64,000 nt of DNA. Origin: Terriglobia bacterium. Its GTDB lineage: Bacteria > Acidobacteriota > Terriglobia > Bryobacterales > Bryobacteraceae. The notes under the pieces are model-generated. The model ran no database searches. It had not been told where the DNA came from and worked only from the letters and a program-made list of their open reading frames with translations. A program made the translations under genes and the position numbers. Below, piece by piece: positions 48,716-57,283 of the stretch (position 1 is the stretch's first letter; each line of letters begins with the position of its first letter). The stretch is from contig JAIQFN010000015.1 of NCBI GenBank assembly GCA_020073265.1, forward strand, positions 41,110-105,109. Reading direction: 5' to 3'.

Positions 48716-49171
48716 GTGCGGCACGCGCTTTTGAGTCTGCGGCTCGCGCTGGCGGCGGTGTTTCTCTACGCGGCCTACACCAAGCTGCGCCAGCCGTGGC
48801 TGTTGTTCGCCATGTCGATCGATTCTTACCAGATCCTTCCCGAGTGGGCGGTGCTGGCGCTGGGCCGAACGCTGCCGTGGCTCGAGGCCGTGGTGGGAGC
48901 TCTGTTGATCACCGGCATGTTTCTGCGCTACGTGGCGGCGGGCGCGACCGCTTTGCTGGCCGCGTTTTTCGCCATGATGCTGCGCGCGTTCCTCAAAGGA
49001 ATGGGGATCGACTGCGGCTGTTTCGGTTTGGGCGAAGCCATCAGCGCGAGAACCTTGCTGCGCGACGGGCTGCTGCTGGCCGGGTCCCTGGCGTTGACGT
49101 GGCTGGCGCTACGCCAGCGCTGGCGCGCAAAAAACAATGACGATATAATTTCCGGTATACTGCGTCCATAG
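48716..49171 (+). CDS. MauE/DoxX-like membrane protein
   Basis: A 151-residue protein with four membrane helices (LLSLRLALAAVFLYAAYTKL, VVGALLITGMFLRYVAAGAT, ALLAAFFAMMLRAFL, LLLAGSLALTWLAL) and the motif GIDCGCFGLGE between helices 3 and 4, typical of MauE-like and DoxX-like proteins. MauE is needed for disulfide-rich methylamine dehydrogenase; relatives probably carry electrons or oxidise thioredoxin-like partners, so this one may recycle the DsbA-like protein encoded in front of it (1-base spacing). GTG start at 48716. Confidence 0.85.
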   Translation: MRHALLSLRLALAAVFLYAAYTKLRQPWLLFAMSIDSYQILPEWAVLALGRTLPWLEAVVGALLITGMFLRYVAAGATALLAAFFAMMLRAFLKGMGIDCGCFGLGEAISARTLLRDGLLLAGSLALTWLALRQRWRAKNNDDIISGILRP

Positions 49172-49303
49172 GAGTTGAGCGCGAACGATCTAGCATCGGC
49201 TCACTGCCTGTTGCCCGCCGCCTGGCCGGGCTAAGTAAGGCCCAAATCCCAAGTTGAGACTTCGGCGAGACATTGATGATTCCGCTGTGTTCTAAGGTGT
49301 AGA

Positions 49304-50152
49304 ATGCGTGTCCCTAATTCCAAGCTGCCCGGCCGCCATAGCAAATCGGACGGATTAGCGAGTGTGGATTTGGCTGCGCAGGCCGCCAGCATCGAATTAG
49401 TGGGAAATCATCGCCGCTTTTTGGTCGCGCGCATGGGATATACCGGCAGCACCTGGCTTGCAAAGTTGCTGAACAGCCATCTGGACGTGATATGCACACA
49501 CGAACAAGTGGTGTCGCGGGTGCACCCGAGGAAATCGTTCAGCGCCGCGGACGTGTTTGAGCTGGTTCGCGCCATCGCCTGGAACACCTACAACGGCGCC
49601 TATCGTGCTGCCGGAGACGTTGGGTCCATTTTCCTGGGCCATGCCATCGCGCTGCGCGGCAAGTTCACTACGGCGCTGCTCATGCGTCACCCCGCCCGCT
49701 TGCTGAATGCCCGCCTGAAAGTCTACCCCACTTATCAGCACTTCGCCGAGATCGAATCGGAAACCCGGGTCGACATCCAGCAGACGTGGGACATTGACGT
49801 GAGCAAGCTATCCGCCCTGGATCGCAGGTTTGTGGGCGACCTCTTCACTTTTGTAACCCAGGTGCAAGCCATCGGCAACGTCGACTTTATCATTCGGATC
49901 GAAGACCTCCGCAGCGCCGACCGTTGCCATGAGATCTCGGAGGGATTGACGGGTATCCAGTATGACACCGCATTGGTCTTGCGGGCTATGTCGGCGCCGG
50001 TGAACCGGCACACGGCCGCGGCCACAGTTCGGGAGATCGTCGAGCGTTTCACTCCGCAGCAACGCGAGTGGTACCAGCGGCTGCTGCGCGATGCCGCGCA
50101 GCGGTTCGGCTACGCGCTGGATTCAGACGAGGCCATCGCGCAGAGCGCGTGA
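49304..50152 (+). CDS. Sulfotransferase-like protein
   Basis: A 282-residue soluble protein. FLVARMGYTGSTWLAKLLNS (about 39-58) is the 5' phosphosulfate loop of PAPS sulfotransferases, and HEQVVSRVHP, FTTALLMRHPARLLNARLKV (the 3' phosphate region usually reads RdPrd..S) and FIIRIEDL support the fold; here the usual RDP is RHP and the serine eight residues on is not clear. A GDPGYGMR-type ending is missing. So the fold is probable but activity and substrate are uncertain. Intergenic region before it (49172-49303) shows no clear promoter; TAGAAT overlaps the ATG, so the start could be further down. Convergent with rpoD. Confidence 0.72.
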   Translation: MRVPNSKLPGRHSKSDGLASVDLAAQAASIELVGNHRRFLVARMGYTGSTWLAKLLNSHLDVICTHEQVVSRVHPRKSFSAADVFELVRAIAWNTYNGAYRAAGDVGSIFLGHAIALRGKFTTALLMRHPARLLNARLKVYPTYQHFAEIESETRVDIQQTWDIDVSKLSALDRRFVGDLFTFVTQVQAIGNVDFIIRIEDLRSADRCHEISEGLTGIQYDTALVLRAMSAPVNRHTAAATVREIVERFTPQQREWYQRLLRDAAQRFGYALDSDEAIAQSA

Positions 50153-50169
50153 TGGCCGGGAGTAGCAAG

Positions 50170-50199
50170 AAAAAAGGCCGGGCCACCTGCCCGGCCTTT
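50170..50199 (-). terminator. Rho-independent terminator of rpoD
   Basis: On the minus strand an 11-bp perfect stem (AAAGGCCGGGC at 50199-50189, GCCCGGCCTTT at 50183-50173) with a 5-base loop is followed by TTT, making a run of six T. It lies 39 bases after the rpoD stop and also faces the convergent sulfotransferase-like gene. Confidence 0.9.
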
Positions 50200-50237
50200 C
50201 ACGCGGAGGAGGAAGCGGCTTGACTCAGCCTCCAGTT

Positions 50238-51767
50238 TTACCTGGCTGCCAGTAAAGCTCGCAGATGGCGAGCCCGCTCCGGAGATCGAAGCTGGCGCAA
50301 GGCCTTGGCTTCGATTTGACGGATGCGCTCGCGTGTGACGTCGAACTCCTGCCCGATCTCTTCCAGTGTGTGCTCGCGCTCGCAGCCGATGCCGAAGCGC
50401 AGCCGGATCACTTTCTCTTCCTTGGGAGACAGGGTCTTCAAAATGTTGGCGGTCTCGTCCCGCACGTTGGAATCGATCACCGCGTCCACGGGCGACCCCA
50501 CCCAGCGGTCTTCGATCAGATCGCCCAGCGCGGATTCTCCGTCGCGGCCCACCGGCGTTTCCAGCGATACCGGGTCGCGCGAAATGGTCTTGAGCTTCTG
50601 AACTTTTTCCACCGGAATATCCATCCGGCGGCTGATCTCGTCGTTGGTAGGCGCGCGGCCGAGTTCCTTCTCCAGTTCCCGCGTCGCGCGCAGGAACTTG
50701 TTCATGCTCTCGTTCATGTGCACCGGAATGCGGATGGTGCGCGATTGGTCGGCGATGGCGCGCGTGATGGCCTGGCGAATCCACCAGGTGGCGTAGGTAG
50801 AAAACTTGTAGCCGCGCCGGTATTCGAACTTGTCGGCGGCGCGCATCAGGCCGATATTGCCCTCCTGGATCAGGTCCAGCAGGTGCAGCCCGCGATTGAC
50901 GTATTTCTTGGCCACCGAAACAACCAGCCGGAGGTTGGCCTCCACCAGGTCTTTCTTGGCGCGCTCGGCCTCGATCTCGCCGTGGCGGATCACCGTGAGG
51001 CTGTGGCGCAGATCCGTCAGCGATGCGCCCGCGGCCGCTTCCAGCTTGCGCACTTCGCGGCGCAGCTCACGCACCCGGGCTTGCGCGGAGATGCCGGACC
51101 GGCCTTCCAGCTTGCGCAGCTCCTGCTCGAAATGCGCCAACTGCTCCACCAGGTGCTCGATTTCTTTGGCGAACTGCTTCCAGCGCGAGGGCAGCCAGGG
51201 CAGGCGGCGGATAGCGCGCGACATCTCCACCTTGGCGCGGCTGAGCTTGCCTTGCCAGCGGCGACGCAGCCGGCGGTTGCTCAGCGGAATGGACTCCAGC
51301 CGGTCTTCCAGTTGATTGTGGCGCTTGTGCAGCACCAGGATCTCGGCGAATTCAGCCCGCACTTCCGACTGCTTCTTGGTGTCGGCGGGGCTGCCTTCTT
51401 CCACGTCCCCGAGATCCACGAAGTTGTCCAGTTCGTCTTCGCCCTGCTTGAGCAGCCCGGCGATTTCGACCACGCGCAACTGAACCAGCGCCGAACGGCT
51501 GATGGACTTCTGCATCCGCAGCTTGCCGCGCTCCATGCGGCGGGCCAGGTTCACTTCGCCTTCCCGCGTCAGCAAAGGAACGGCGCCCATTTCACGCAGA
51601 TACACCCGTACCGGGTCGTCGGTGTAAATCGACTCTTCAGCCTGCTGAGCAGCAGGGAACTCTTCGTCCTGGACCTCCTCGGGATGGAAGAAATTCGACT
51701 CTTCGTCGAATGGCATCCCCAGGGGTTCGTGACTCTCGGTTAAGAATTGATCTTCAAAGTGATCCAC
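50238..51767 (-). CDS. rpoD: Primary RNA polymerase sigma factor RpoD (sigma-70)
   Basis: A 509-residue housekeeping sigma factor. Region 1.2: [20 protein letters not shown]; a non-conserved insertion of about 160 residues, basic and helical; regions 2.1-2.4: [75 protein letters not shown]; region 3: [20 protein letters not shown]; region 4: [40 protein letters not shown]. Two GTG codons could start it; the one at 51767 is chosen because GGGAGG lies 11 bases ahead, while the GTG at 51779 overlaps that site. Promoter at 51884-51913 and terminator at 50170-50199 make a single-gene unit. Confidence 0.96.
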   Translation of the reverse strand: MDHFEDQFLTESHEPLGMPFDEESNFFHPEEVQDEEFPAAQQAEESIYTDDPVRVYLREMGAVPLLTREGEVNLARRMERGKLRMQKSISRSALVQLRVVEIAGLLKQGEDELDNFVDLGDVEEGSPADTKKQSEVRAEFAEILVLHKRHNQLEDRLESIPLSNRRLRRRWQGKLSRAKVEMSRAIRRLPWLPSRWKQFAKEIEHLVEQLAHFEQELRKLEGRSGISAQARVRELRREVRKLEAAAGASLTDLRHSLTVIRHGEIEAERAKKDLVEANLRLVVSVAKKYVNRGLHLLDLIQEGNIGLMRAADKFEYRRGYKFSTYATWWIRQAITRAIADQSRTIRIPVHMNESMNKFLRATRELEKELGRAPTNDEISRRMDIPVEKVQKLKTISRDPVSLETPVGRDGESALGDLIEDRWVGSPVDAVIDSNVRDETANILKTLSPKEEKVIRLRFGIGCEREHTLEEIGQEFDVTRERIRQIEAKALRQLRSPERARHLRALLAAR

Positions 51768-51883
51768 GTGGATACTCACCTCCCAAACCTGGGCAAAACT
51801 TGCGTCCTGCCGGGGGAGTTATGCTCCATACAGACTTCTACTTCGGGTGTGTCGCCGCGCCGCCGGTAACCTGGTAGCAATCG

Positions 51884-51913
51884 ATTATAGCACCGAATCG
51901 TTTTCGAAGTTAA
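51884..51913 (-). promoter_or_regulatory. Sigma-70 promoter of rpoD
   Basis: On the minus strand a perfect TATAAT (51889-51884) lies 18 bases after TTAACT (51913-51908). The transcript would have a leader of about 110 bases. It is the clearest promoter in the window. Confidence 0.65.
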
Positions 51914-51993
51914 GTCCTAAATAGAAGATGTTCGGGCTAGCGATTGGTTACAGGAAACTTAGACCTCGGGACCGGGCGGGTTTGCGGCACCAG

Positions 51994-52455
51994 TCAGGGC
52001 CGCTTCTGAAGAACTAAGTTCTTCAATTCATTGAGGAATGCTTCCACGTCCTGAAAGTCGCGATAGACCGATGCAAAGCGCACGTAGGCGATCTTGTCGA
52101 GGCTCTTGAGCTTCTCAATCAGTATTTCTCCTATTTCCGTAGTAGACATCTCCCGATCGGCGCTGTCGGCGAGCTTGGCTTCCACCCCGTCGACGATCTC
52201 GGCGAGTTTGGCCATGGGCACGGGCCGCTTTTCACAGGCCTTGAGCAGCCCGGTCAGGACCTTCTGGCGATCGAATTTCTCTCGCCGGCCGTCCTTCTTC
52301 ACCACCATGTATGGGATCTCGTCGCTGCGCTCGTAGGTGGTGAAGCGGCGCTCGCACCCCAGGCACTGCCGGCGGCGCCGGATGACGTCGCCTTCCTTGC
52401 TCTCGCGGGAATCGATCACCCGGTCCTGCTTGAACCCACAGAAGGGGCAGGTCAT
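51994..52455 (-). CDS. nrdR: Transcriptional repressor NrdR
   Basis: A 153-residue NrdR, which binds ATP/dATP and represses ribonucleotide reductase genes. N-terminal zinc ribbon MTCPFCGFKQDRVIDSRESK and RRRQCLGCERRFTTYER with the two CxxC pairs, then the ATP-cone IPYMVVKKDGRREKFDRQKV, LTGLLKACEKRPVPMAKLAE and the C-terminal KIAYVRFASVYRDFQDVEAF. Full length and intact. It overlaps the end of the flippase-like gene (ATGA), so both are transcribed together. No nrd gene or NrdR box was seen in the window. Confidence 0.96.
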   Translation of the reverse strand: MTCPFCGFKQDRVIDSRESKEGDVIRRRRQCLGCERRFTTYERSDEIPYMVVKKDGRREKFDRQKVLTGLLKACEKRPVPMAKLAEIVDGVEAKLADSADREMSTTEIGEILIEKLKSLDKIAYVRFASVYRDFQDVEAFLNELKNLVLQKRP

Positions 52456-53516
52456 AGTGGCTCCTGTTGCGGCAAGCGCTCAAATGCTAACTGCCTGATT
52501 TTACTAAAATTCCAGCCCTGGTGAACAGCGCAGAGCAGTCCCGCGGGCACAATCACCAGCAGCGTCAGCACCCAGAGGAACATCGCAATCCCGGAGGCGG
52601 CTTCCAAAGAGAGCCCATACAACTCCGTAAGTACCACAATGGCAGTAACTTGCAATCCTCCTCCAATTCCGGGAATCTGCACGACGCTGCCGAAGGATAA
52701 GAAGCCCAGGATAACTACTACGTCTGTAATTTTCAGCGAGACCGTAGCCGAAAAGGCCCGGAACAAAGTGTAGTAGCTGGCCGTTATCACCAGCCACTCC
52801 AGCACCGTGTAAGCCAGCAGCAGGCTCAGGAAGGCCGGGTTGCGGGTGGACCGGACGCCTTCGGAGAATGCTTTCAGGATCGATTTGCTACGTTTGTAGT
52901 AATTATCAGGTAAGAAGCTCACCGCACTGAGGATACGCCGCTCGGCAACTTCGGAGAAATTGCGAAAGACCACCAGGATCACCAGGCAAAGCGCTCCCAG
53001 CAATGTCACCACGTATCCCCCGGCGCCGAGCGCCCAGCGGAGCCCTGCGCCCAGCGGCAGGTGATGCGACGGAATCCGGGTGAGCGCGAACCCGAAGATC
53101 AGCAGGACCGCCAGCAGGTCCAGGAGCCGCTCCAGGAACCAGGCCGCCAACTGGGAAGAGAAGGGAACGCCGGCACTGACGGATATCAGATATGGCCGCA
53201 CCAGCTCGCCCACCCGGCCCAGCAGAACCGCCGCCATGAACCCGATGGCCGTGTCGGAAGTGAGCCTGACGATACCGACCTTGGTCCCCAGCGGCCGCAG
53301 CATCACCTCCCAGCGCAACGCCCGGCCAACGTAGGTCAATAACATCAGCAGGATAGCCAGAGCGAGCCAGGTCCAGGCGATGGCATGCAGGGTTGTAAAG
53401 AAGCGCTCCCATTGAAAGGGCGCCCCTCGCAAACGAAGCCACAGGATCGCGAGCAGCAGCAGTACCGCTACTCCGACCAACAGACCGCGCAGCCAGTGGC
53501 GCTCCGGGCCTCTCAA
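52452..53516 (-). CDS. Lysylphosphatidylglycerol synthetase/UPF0104-like membrane protein
   Basis: A 354-residue polytopic membrane protein of the LPG_synthase_TM (YbhN/AglD-like) family: LALAILLMLLTYVGRALRWE, LLGRVGELVRPYLISVSAGV, VPFSSQLAAWFLERLLDLLA and the conserved VQIPGIGGGLQVTAIVVLTE near the end. About eight helices. Family members flip or tether lipids or modify lipids with amino acids; here only the membrane part is present and no synthetase domain, so a flippase-like role is more probable. Start TTG at 53516. Coupled to nrdR. Divergent from the ECF sigma gene at 53666. Confidence 0.88.
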   Translation of the reverse strand: MRGPERHWLRGLLVGVAVLLLLAILWLRLRGAPFQWERFFTTLHAIAWTWLALAILLMLLTYVGRALRWEVMLRPLGTKVGIVRLTSDTAIGFMAAVLLGRVGELVRPYLISVSAGVPFSSQLAAWFLERLLDLLAVLLIFGFALTRIPSHHLPLGAGLRWALGAGGYVVTLLGALCLVILVVFRNFSEVAERRILSAVSFLPDNYYKRSKSILKAFSEGVRSTRNPAFLSLLLAYTVLEWLVITASYYTLFRAFSATVSLKITDVVVILGFLSFGSVVQIPGIGGGLQVTAIVVLTELYGLSLEAASGIAMFLWVLTLLVIVPAGLLCAVHQGWNFSKIRQLAFERLPQQEPL

Positions 53517-53610
53517 ACGTCACCCGGCCAGCAGGAGCCTGCGAACCCCGCCGAATTCCAACTGGTGCGGCGAGGACGTCCCTTGTAGAATGTAAATCTT
53601 GGATTCAAGT

Positions 53611-53637
53611 GAACTTCTTATCATAAATCCTCGTTTT
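53611..53637 (+). promoter_or_regulatory. Possible ECF-type promoter of the envelope-stress operon
   Basis: GAACTT (53611-53616) is followed after 15 bases by CGTTTT (53632-53637), and the ATG of the ECF sigma gene follows 28 bases later. The arrangement would let the sigma factor read its own operon. TATCAT at 53619-53624 could instead be a sigma-70 -10 element. Confidence 0.3.
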
Positions 53638-53665
53638 CATAACTGGAAGCAGGAGATTGGAAGTC

Positions 53666-54307
53666 ATGGCAACGGTGGCGATTCCGGCGGCACGATGGAC
53701 CTGGACGCCACCCTATCAGCAGGCTCGAATCGGCGACCGCTTGGATGCTGACTCTCAACTCGTAGAACGATGTCTGAGCGGCCAGGACGCTGCCTGGGAA
53801 GAACTCGTCAAGACTCACACCCGGCGCGTCTATTCGATCTGCTACCGCTTCACCAGTTCCGACGCCGAGGCGCAGGACCTGACGCAGGATGTTTTTCTGC
53901 GCGTGTTCAAGAACCTGAAAAGCTACCGGTCCGGCGAAGGATTGTTCGTGGTATGGTTGACCAGATTGACGAGGAACCTGCTGATCGACCACTATCGGCG
54001 GACCAGGCTGGAGCGTGCCACTGAGTCGATCGAGGATCAGATTTCCACGCTCGAGGAACAAACCGCCACGATGTCCCGCACCGAGGGAATGCTGGCGGGG
54101 CGCGAGGCGAGCGAGCTGTTGCAGTCGGCGCTGCAGAAGCTGTCGCCGGACTTGCGGGAGACCGTGATCCTGCGGGACCTCGAAGAATTAGAATATCGTG
54201 AGATCGCGCAAGTGCTCAATGTTCCGGAAGGAACGGTGAAGTCGCGGCTCAATCGGGGCCGTGCGGAATTGGCCCGCGTGTTGCGGAGACACAAGGTTCA
54301 GATATGA
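53666..54307 (+). CDS. ECF-subfamily RNA polymerase sigma factor
   Basis: A 213-residue ECF sigma factor, first gene of a five-gene operon. Region 2: DADSQLVERCLSGQDAAWEE, LVKTHTRRVYSICYRFTSSD, AEAQDLTQDVFLRVFKNLKS, WLTRLTRNLLIDHYRRTRLE. Region 4: LQSALQKLSPDLRETVILRD, LEELEYREIAQVLNVPEGTV, KSRLNRGRAELARVLRR. The ATG at 53666 has AGGAG 10 bases upstream and is preferred over an in-frame TTG at 53657. The stop overlaps the anti-sigma gene (ATGA). The set of downstream genes points to cell-envelope stress. Confidence 0.94.
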   Translation: MATVAIPAARWTWTPPYQQARIGDRLDADSQLVERCLSGQDAAWEELVKTHTRRVYSICYRFTSSDAEAQDLTQDVFLRVFKNLKSYRSGEGLFVVWLTRLTRNLLIDHYRRTRLERATESIEDQISTLEEQTATMSRTEGMLAGREASELLQSALQKLSPDLRETVILRDLEELEYREIAQVLNVPEGTVKSRLNRGRAELARVLRRHKVQI

Positions 54308-54894
54308 CGTGCGCTGAACTGGAAATCCTGCTGTGTGACTACCTGGACGGAACGCTCCGCTCCACGGAGCGAGCTGCGCTCGAAAGTCACCTGGAAGGAT
54401 GCGCGGCGTGCGCCGAGTTGGCCCAGGACGCTTCCGGCGCGGCGGCCTTTCTGGATACGGTTCCCCAAGCCGAGCCTCCCGCCGAGCTGCTCACGCGAAT
54501 CCTGCACCAGGTTCCGGCCGGACGCCAGGTAGCCGCGAAAGAGCCGTCCTGGTGGCGGAAGCTGGCAGGCAGATGGATCGAAGGAGTGCTGCAGCCGCGC
54601 TATGCCATGGGCATGGCTATGACGGTGCTGTCGCTGGCGATGCTCGCCAAGTTCGCGCCCGTCAGCATGCGGCAGTTGACCCCGGCGGATCTGGATCCGG
54701 TGAAGATCTGGACGGCCATCGATGATCGCTCGCACCGGGTATGGGATCGCGCGGTCAAGTATTACGACAATCTGCGGCTGGTGATCGAGATTCAGTCGCG
54801 GCTCCAGGAATGGAGCGATCAGGATCAGCCGGCCACGGCCGGCCAACCGAACCCGCCAGGCGCTGCCAAGCCGGGAACGAATGACAAGAGGTAG
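54304..54894 (+). CDS. Zinc-finger anti-sigma factor
   Basis: A 196-residue anti-sigma factor for the sigma factor encoded just upstream. The cytoplasmic zinc domain has MTCAELEILLCDYLDGTLRS and LESHLEGCAACAELAQDASG (His-x3-Cys-x2-Cys), then a linker and a hydrophobic segment YAMGMAMTVLSLAMLAKFA (about 100-118), and a polar tail rich in Pro/Gly/Gln. The membrane segment would hold the sigma factor at the membrane until a signal arrives. ATGA overlap with the sigma gene; the next gene starts 6 bases after its stop. Confidence 0.9.
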   Translation: MTCAELEILLCDYLDGTLRSTERAALESHLEGCAACAELAQDASGAAAFLDTVPQAEPPAELLTRILHQVPAGRQVAAKEPSWWRKLAGRWIEGVLQPRYAMGMAMTVLSLAMLAKFAPVSMRQLTPADLDPVKIWTAIDDRSHRVWDRAVKYYDNLRLVIEIQSRLQEWSDQDQPATAGQPNPPGAAKPGTNDKR

Positions 54895-54900
54895 ATAAAG

Positions 54901-55602
54901 ATGAATTGCACCAACCATCCGGATGTGCCGGCCATTGCCTATTGCCGGTCGTGCGGCAAGGCGCTATGCGAGAGCTGCCGATGCCTGGCGGAAGGAACCG
55001 TCTATTGCCAGGAACATGTTCCGGCTCCGGCCGCGGCTGGTCCGGCATCCTCGCCGTACACCGCGCCCGCGCCACCGCCGGCGCCGCCCATTCCGGATTC
55101 CGGTTCTTCGCCGGGCCTCGCGTTCCTGCTCGGATTGATTCCGGGCGTGGGCGCGATCTACAACGGCCAGTATGTCAAGGGTCTGATTCACGTCGTGATC
55201 CTGGGACTTCTGATCAGCATCGTCAGCAGCGACGCGGCCGGCGGAATGGAGCCGCTGTTCGGAATGCTGATCGGCGTGTGGGTGTTCTACATGGCGTTTG
55301 AAGCCTATCACACCGCGCGGAAGCGGCAGCTCGGACAAAGCGTGGACGAATTCTCGAGCCTGGTGTCGCTGCGCGGCCAGCCCTCCACGTTTCCGGTGGC
55401 GCCGGCGGTGCTCATCGCCGTGGGACTGCTGTTCCTGCTGAACAACATGGAGATTCTGCGTTTCAGCCAGATCATCCGCTATTGGCCCATCGCCTTGATC
55501 GCGCTGGGCGTGTACATGCTGTACGAACGCTTGTCTCAGTCCGAGCGCAATAGCGGCCATGGCCCTACCGGCGTGCGGGAGGCAACCCATGAACGGAACT
55601 AA
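54901..55602 (+). CDS. Membrane protein with N-terminal B-box-type zinc finger
   Basis: A 233-residue protein. The first 40 residues form a B-box-like zinc finger (MNCTNHPDVPAIAYCRSCGK, ALCESCRCLAEGTVYCQEH: six Cys and two His), followed by a Pro/Ala-rich linker, GLAFLLGLIPGVGAIYNGQY and VKGLIHVVILGLLISIVSSD (TM2-domain-like pair), and a C-terminal LiaI/DUF5668-like pair of helices (VAPAVLIAVGLLFLLNNMEI, YWPIALIALGVYMLYERL). Such proteins are common behind ECF genes in Acidobacteria. The exact role is unknown. AGGTAGATAAAG precedes the ATG. It overlaps the next gene by 14 bases. Confidence 0.85.
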   Translation: MNCTNHPDVPAIAYCRSCGKALCESCRCLAEGTVYCQEHVPAPAAAGPASSPYTAPAPPPAPPIPDSGSSPGLAFLLGLIPGVGAIYNGQYVKGLIHVVILGLLISIVSSDAAGGMEPLFGMLIGVWVFYMAFEAYHTARKRQLGQSVDEFSSLVSLRGQPSTFPVAPAVLIAVGLLFLLNNMEILRFSQIIRYWPIALIALGVYMLYERLSQSERNSGHGPTGVREATHERN

Positions 55603-55804
55603 TTACAGCCTGGTGCAAGCCATCCGCGGTCCCATCATGCTGATCACGCTCGGCACGCTGGTGGCCATGGACTACTTCGGAGTGTACGGTTTCAGCCGGA
55701 CCTGGCCGCTGCTGATCATCATCTTCGGTTGTCTGAAACTGCTGGAGCGAATCGCCGGGGTTCCTCCGCGCGATACCCGGCCGCCGGGAGGGAGCGTGGT
55801 ATGA
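55589..55804 (+). CDS. LiaI/LiaF-like small membrane protein
   Basis: A 71-residue protein of two helices, RGPIMLITLGTLVAMDYFGV and YGFSRTWPLLIIIFGCLKLL, which is the LiaI-LiaF transmembrane (DUF5668-like) region. It resembles the C-terminal helix pairs of the neighbouring proteins, so the three may assemble together. GGGAGG lies seven bases before the ATG at 55589. The stop overlaps the next start (ATGA). Confidence 0.82.
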   Translation: MNGTNYSLVQAIRGPIMLITLGTLVAMDYFGVYGFSRTWPLLIIIFGCLKLLERIAGVPPRDTRPPGGSVV

Positions 55805-57237
55805 GACGCGGTTCGGTGATCGGTCCTCTGATACTGATTCTGATCGGGGGTCTGTTTCTGATGCGGAATCTGTGGCCCGAGATTCCGCTGGCGGACATCC
55901 TCTCGCGGTACTGGCCGTTCGTGCTGATCGCCTGGGGCGGGCTGCGGCTGATCGAGGTCCTGTTCGCGGCCATCATGAGCAAGCCGCTGCCGCGCAACGG
56001 CATCTCGGGCGGCGAATGGATGCTGGTGTTTCTCATCTGCATCGTCGGCGCCACCATGTACACCGCGCGCCACTACGCCACCTGGATTCCCGTCACGGGC
56101 GCCTGGAGAGGCATCGTGCGGGGCATGGGCGAGAGCTACGACTACACGCTTCCCAATTCGGAAAAGCCTTGCGCCAAGGATTGCCGCGTGCTGATCGAAA
56201 GTTTTCGAGGCAACGCCCGGATCACTGGCGCGGCCGACGCGACCAGCGTGAAGGTGAGCGGCCACGAAACCGTCCGAGCATTCCAGCAGTCGGAAGCCGA
56301 CCGCGCCAATAAAGACGCGCCGCTCGAGTTGATTCAGCAAGGCAACGATCTTATCTTGCGCACCAACCAGGATCACGTGAGCGAACGCGCGCAGGTTTCT
56401 TCCGATCTCGAAATCACGGTTCCGGCGGGAACGTCCATCGAAGCGCACGGGCGCGTTGGCGATTTCGACATCCAGAATGTCACTGGCAACCTGGACATCA
56501 ACAGCGATAACGCCGGCGTGCGCCTGGAGAACATCGGCGGCAATGTGCGCATGGATCTGCGCCGCAGCGACATCATCCGCGCCGTGGACGTGAAGGGGAC
56601 CATCGACCTGAAAGGCCGCGGGCAGGATCTGGAACTGCAGAACATCTCCGGGCAAGTGACCATCGCCGGCACTTATGTGGGCCAGATTCAGTTTCACAAC
56701 CTGGCGCAGCCGCTGCGTTACGACGATCCGCAGATCACGCTGAGCTGCGAGAAGCTGCCTGGGCAAGCGCGCCTGGCTTTAGGCGAATTTACCGCCGACA
56801 ACATGATTGGACCGATCCGGTTGAACGCGCGGTCGCGCGACGTCCAGATCTCCGACTTCACGCAGGCGCTGGACCTGACGCTGGAGCGCGGCGATGTCTC
56901 GCTGCGTCCCGGCAAGAACACTCCCAAGATTGAAGCGCACACCCGGTCGGGCGACATCGATCTGGCATTGCCGGCGGGAGCCAAGGTTGACTTGAAGGCG
57001 TCCACCGACCGGGGCGAGGCTCACAACGACTTCGGCGCGCCGCTCGCGGTGGACGAAACCAATCGCGGCGCGACCATCGCGGGCAACAATGGCGGCCCGC
57101 AGATCCGGCTTGAGACCGGCCGGGGCACGGTGACGGTGCGCAAATCCAGCGGCGATGAAGTGACCTTCCCGGATATCCCGAGCCAGCCGAAGGCGCCCAA
57201 GCCGCCCAGCCCACCCGAGGCCCCGATCAAACAATAA
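55801..57237 (+). CDS. LiaF-like membrane protein with DUF4097 beta-helix domain
   Basis: A 478-residue protein. N-terminal LiaI-like helices (SVIGPLILILIGGLFLMRNL, YWPFVLIAWGGLRLIEVLFA), a third helix WMLVFLICIVGATMYTARHY, and a long DUF4097-type extracytoplasmic repeat domain with the rhythm of a beta helix: ITVPAGTSIEAHGRVGDFDI, QNVTGNLDINSDNAGVRLEN, IGGNVRMDLRRSDIIRAVDV, KGTIDLKGRGQDLELQNISG, ARSRDVQISDFTQALDLTLE, HTRSGDIDLALPAGAKVDLK. The end is Pro-rich. Last gene of the operon; a REP element starts right after the stop codon. Probably a surface or envelope-stress-sensing adhesin-like protein, inferred. Confidence 0.88.
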   Translation: MRRGSVIGPLILILIGGLFLMRNLWPEIPLADILSRYWPFVLIAWGGLRLIEVLFAAIMSKPLPRNGISGGEWMLVFLICIVGATMYTARHYATWIPVTGAWRGIVRGMGESYDYTLPNSEKPCAKDCRVLIESFRGNARITGAADATSVKVSGHETVRAFQQSEADRANKDAPLELIQQGNDLILRTNQDHVSERAQVSSDLEITVPAGTSIEAHGRVGDFDIQNVTGNLDINSDNAGVRLENIGGNVRMDLRRSDIIRAVDVKGTIDLKGRGQDLELQNISGQVTIAGTYVGQIQFHNLAQPLRYDDPQITLSCEKLPGQARLALGEFTADNMIGPIRLNARSRDVQISDFTQALDLTLERGDVSLRPGKNTPKIEAHTRSGDIDLALPAGAKVDLKASTDRGEAHNDFGAPLAVDETNRGATIAGNNGGPQIRLETGRGTVTVRKSSGDEVTFPDIPSQPKAPKPPSPPEAPIKQ

Positions 57238-57278
57238 GTGGGGCAGCCAATCGTGGCTGCAGCCGCCTTTAGGCGGCC
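57238..57278 (+). repeat. REP element, copy 4
   Basis: GTGGGGCAG directly follows the stop codon at 57237. Stem GCAGCCA (57243-57249) pairs with TGGCTGC (57254-57260) across ATCG, and stem GCCGCCT (57262-57268) pairs with AGGCGGC (57271-57277) across TT. It fills the gap between two convergent genes (57237 and 57284) and may terminate transcripts from both sides. Stem 1 is like copy 3, stem 2 like copies 1 and 2. Confidence 0.85.
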
Positions 57279-57283
57279 TATGG

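Noticed and set aside
50265..51743. 492-codon open frame on the plus strand
   Set aside because: Antisense to rpoD, which is certain.
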